The position numbers and the translations under genes are program-made. From NCBI GenBank assembly GCA_025937665.1, contig JAICQW010000118.1:1-5737 (forward strand): a stretch of DNA of 5,737 bases, given 5' to 3'. The number at the start of each line of letters is the position of its first letter. The first letter of the stretch is position 1. This DNA comes from Nitrososphaeraceae archaeon. GTDB taxonomy: Archaea; Thermoproteota; Nitrososphaeria; Nitrososphaerales; Nitrososphaeraceae. Positions 5,237 through 5,737 of the stretch are shown piece by piece. The notes beneath the pieces were generated by a model, which saw only the letters and a list, made by a program, of their open reading frames with translations, did no database searches and was not told where the DNA came from.

Positions 5237-5737
5237 ATGTTTATGTCCGTACAAAAAGTATTCTGTCTTAAACATCTTTTAATGTTCCTCGTTTTGCTGT
5301 GTTTTAGTATAAATATTAGCTCACAATTTGCTTCTGGTCACTTCTTTGGAACAACCAAGAATATTGGAAACTACCAAATAATATTTGCGCCATATCCACC
5401 TCTTCCTTTTGCTGGTGATAACTCAACTTTACTAAATTTTAGTATTCTAGATAAAGAAAATCAAAATGTGAATAATATCTTTGCGTCACTCTTAATCAAA
5501 AATAGGGAAAACGGTTCAATTATTACTGATATTCCATTCAAGTTCTATGAGTTTAGCGATATTACTATCCCGTATACTTTTAATGAGATTGGGGATTACC
5601 AAATTTCTTTATTGGTTAGGATAAACGGCGATCCTGTATATTCTCAGAATCCAATTTCTGCAGATTTCGACATTTCAACTACAGATCCAAATCAGATAAT
5701 ACCCACCAATGAACTAATTTTATACTACTTGGTGCCA
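5237..5737 (+). CDS. Secreted Ig-like protein, paralogue of the upstream gene, cut at the right edge
   Basis: An open frame of 167 codons runs from ATG 5237 to the window end without a stop. ATG 5243 is an alternative start, and an in-frame TAA at 5228-5230 blocks anything earlier. Residues 1-34 form a signal peptide (KHLLMFLVLLCFS core) ending FASG, so the mature chain should start at H35, with no other histidine in the visible mature part. The beta-sandwich (35-150) contains NIGNYQIIFAPYPPLPFAGD and NEIGDYQISLLV. The first matches the same position of the upstream protein (FGNTTIEAGWISEPPLVGD), so the two are divergent paralogues. After a Thr/Asp/Pro linker the last residues, LILYYLVP, look like the start of a membrane anchor with no coiled coil before it. 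Its role is unknown; surface copper binding near the CopC-CopD protein is inference. Confidence 0.75.
   Translation, partial: MFMSVQKVFCLKHLLMFLVLLCFSINISSQFASGHFFGTTKNIGNYQIIFAPYPPLPFAGDNSTLLNFSILDKENQNVNNIFASLLIKNRENGSIITDIPFKFYEFSDITIPYTFNEIGDYQISLLVRINGDPVYSQNPISADFDISTTDPNQIIPTNELILYYLVP

Overview
The window looks like a piece of an ammonia-oxidising archaeon (Thaumarchaeota/Nitrososphaerota). It is AT-rich (about one third G+C by eye), its promoter candidates are purine-plus-TATA elements 20-30 nt before start codons, and it encodes a CopC/CopD copper protein beside archaeal-style tandem winged-helix regulators and His-starting secreted Ig-like proteins. The low G+C would suit a Nitrosocosmicus-like lineage better than Nitrososphaera. 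The taxon is inference; no rRNA or other marker gene is present.

Layout. The left third (1-1176) is read on the minus strand. It holds a four-helix membrane protein (781-1176), a tandem winged-helix regulator overlapping it by four bases (179-784), and the first 39 codons of an unrecognised protein running off the left edge (1-118). The centre (1319-4306, minus) is one 995-residue gene. In order it encodes a signal peptide, a CopC copper-binding domain, an eight-helix CopD domain, a YtkA/FixH-like Ig domain, a seven-repeat Vgb/NHL-type beta-propeller and a C-terminal membrane anchor. A 116-bp divergent promoter region (4307-4422) separates it from two plus-strand genes for secreted Ig-like proteins. 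The first (4423-5148) ends in a coiled coil and membrane anchor. The second (5237 to the right edge) is a shorter relative cut by the window.

How it may work together (inference). All three exported proteins are predicted to begin, after signal-peptide removal, with histidine. In CopC that residue and its free amine bind Cu(II). Surface copper binders, a CopD channel and an extracellular propeller in one locus suggest copper capture or import, which fits an organism whose ammonia monooxygenase and blue-copper electron carriers need much copper. The small membrane protein has an outward-facing His/Glu cluster and is translationally coupled to a DNA-binding protein, so the pair may be a sensor/regulator unit, possibly for this locus. 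No mobile element, CRISPR array or RNA gene was found, and no gene-free stretch exceeds 300 bases.
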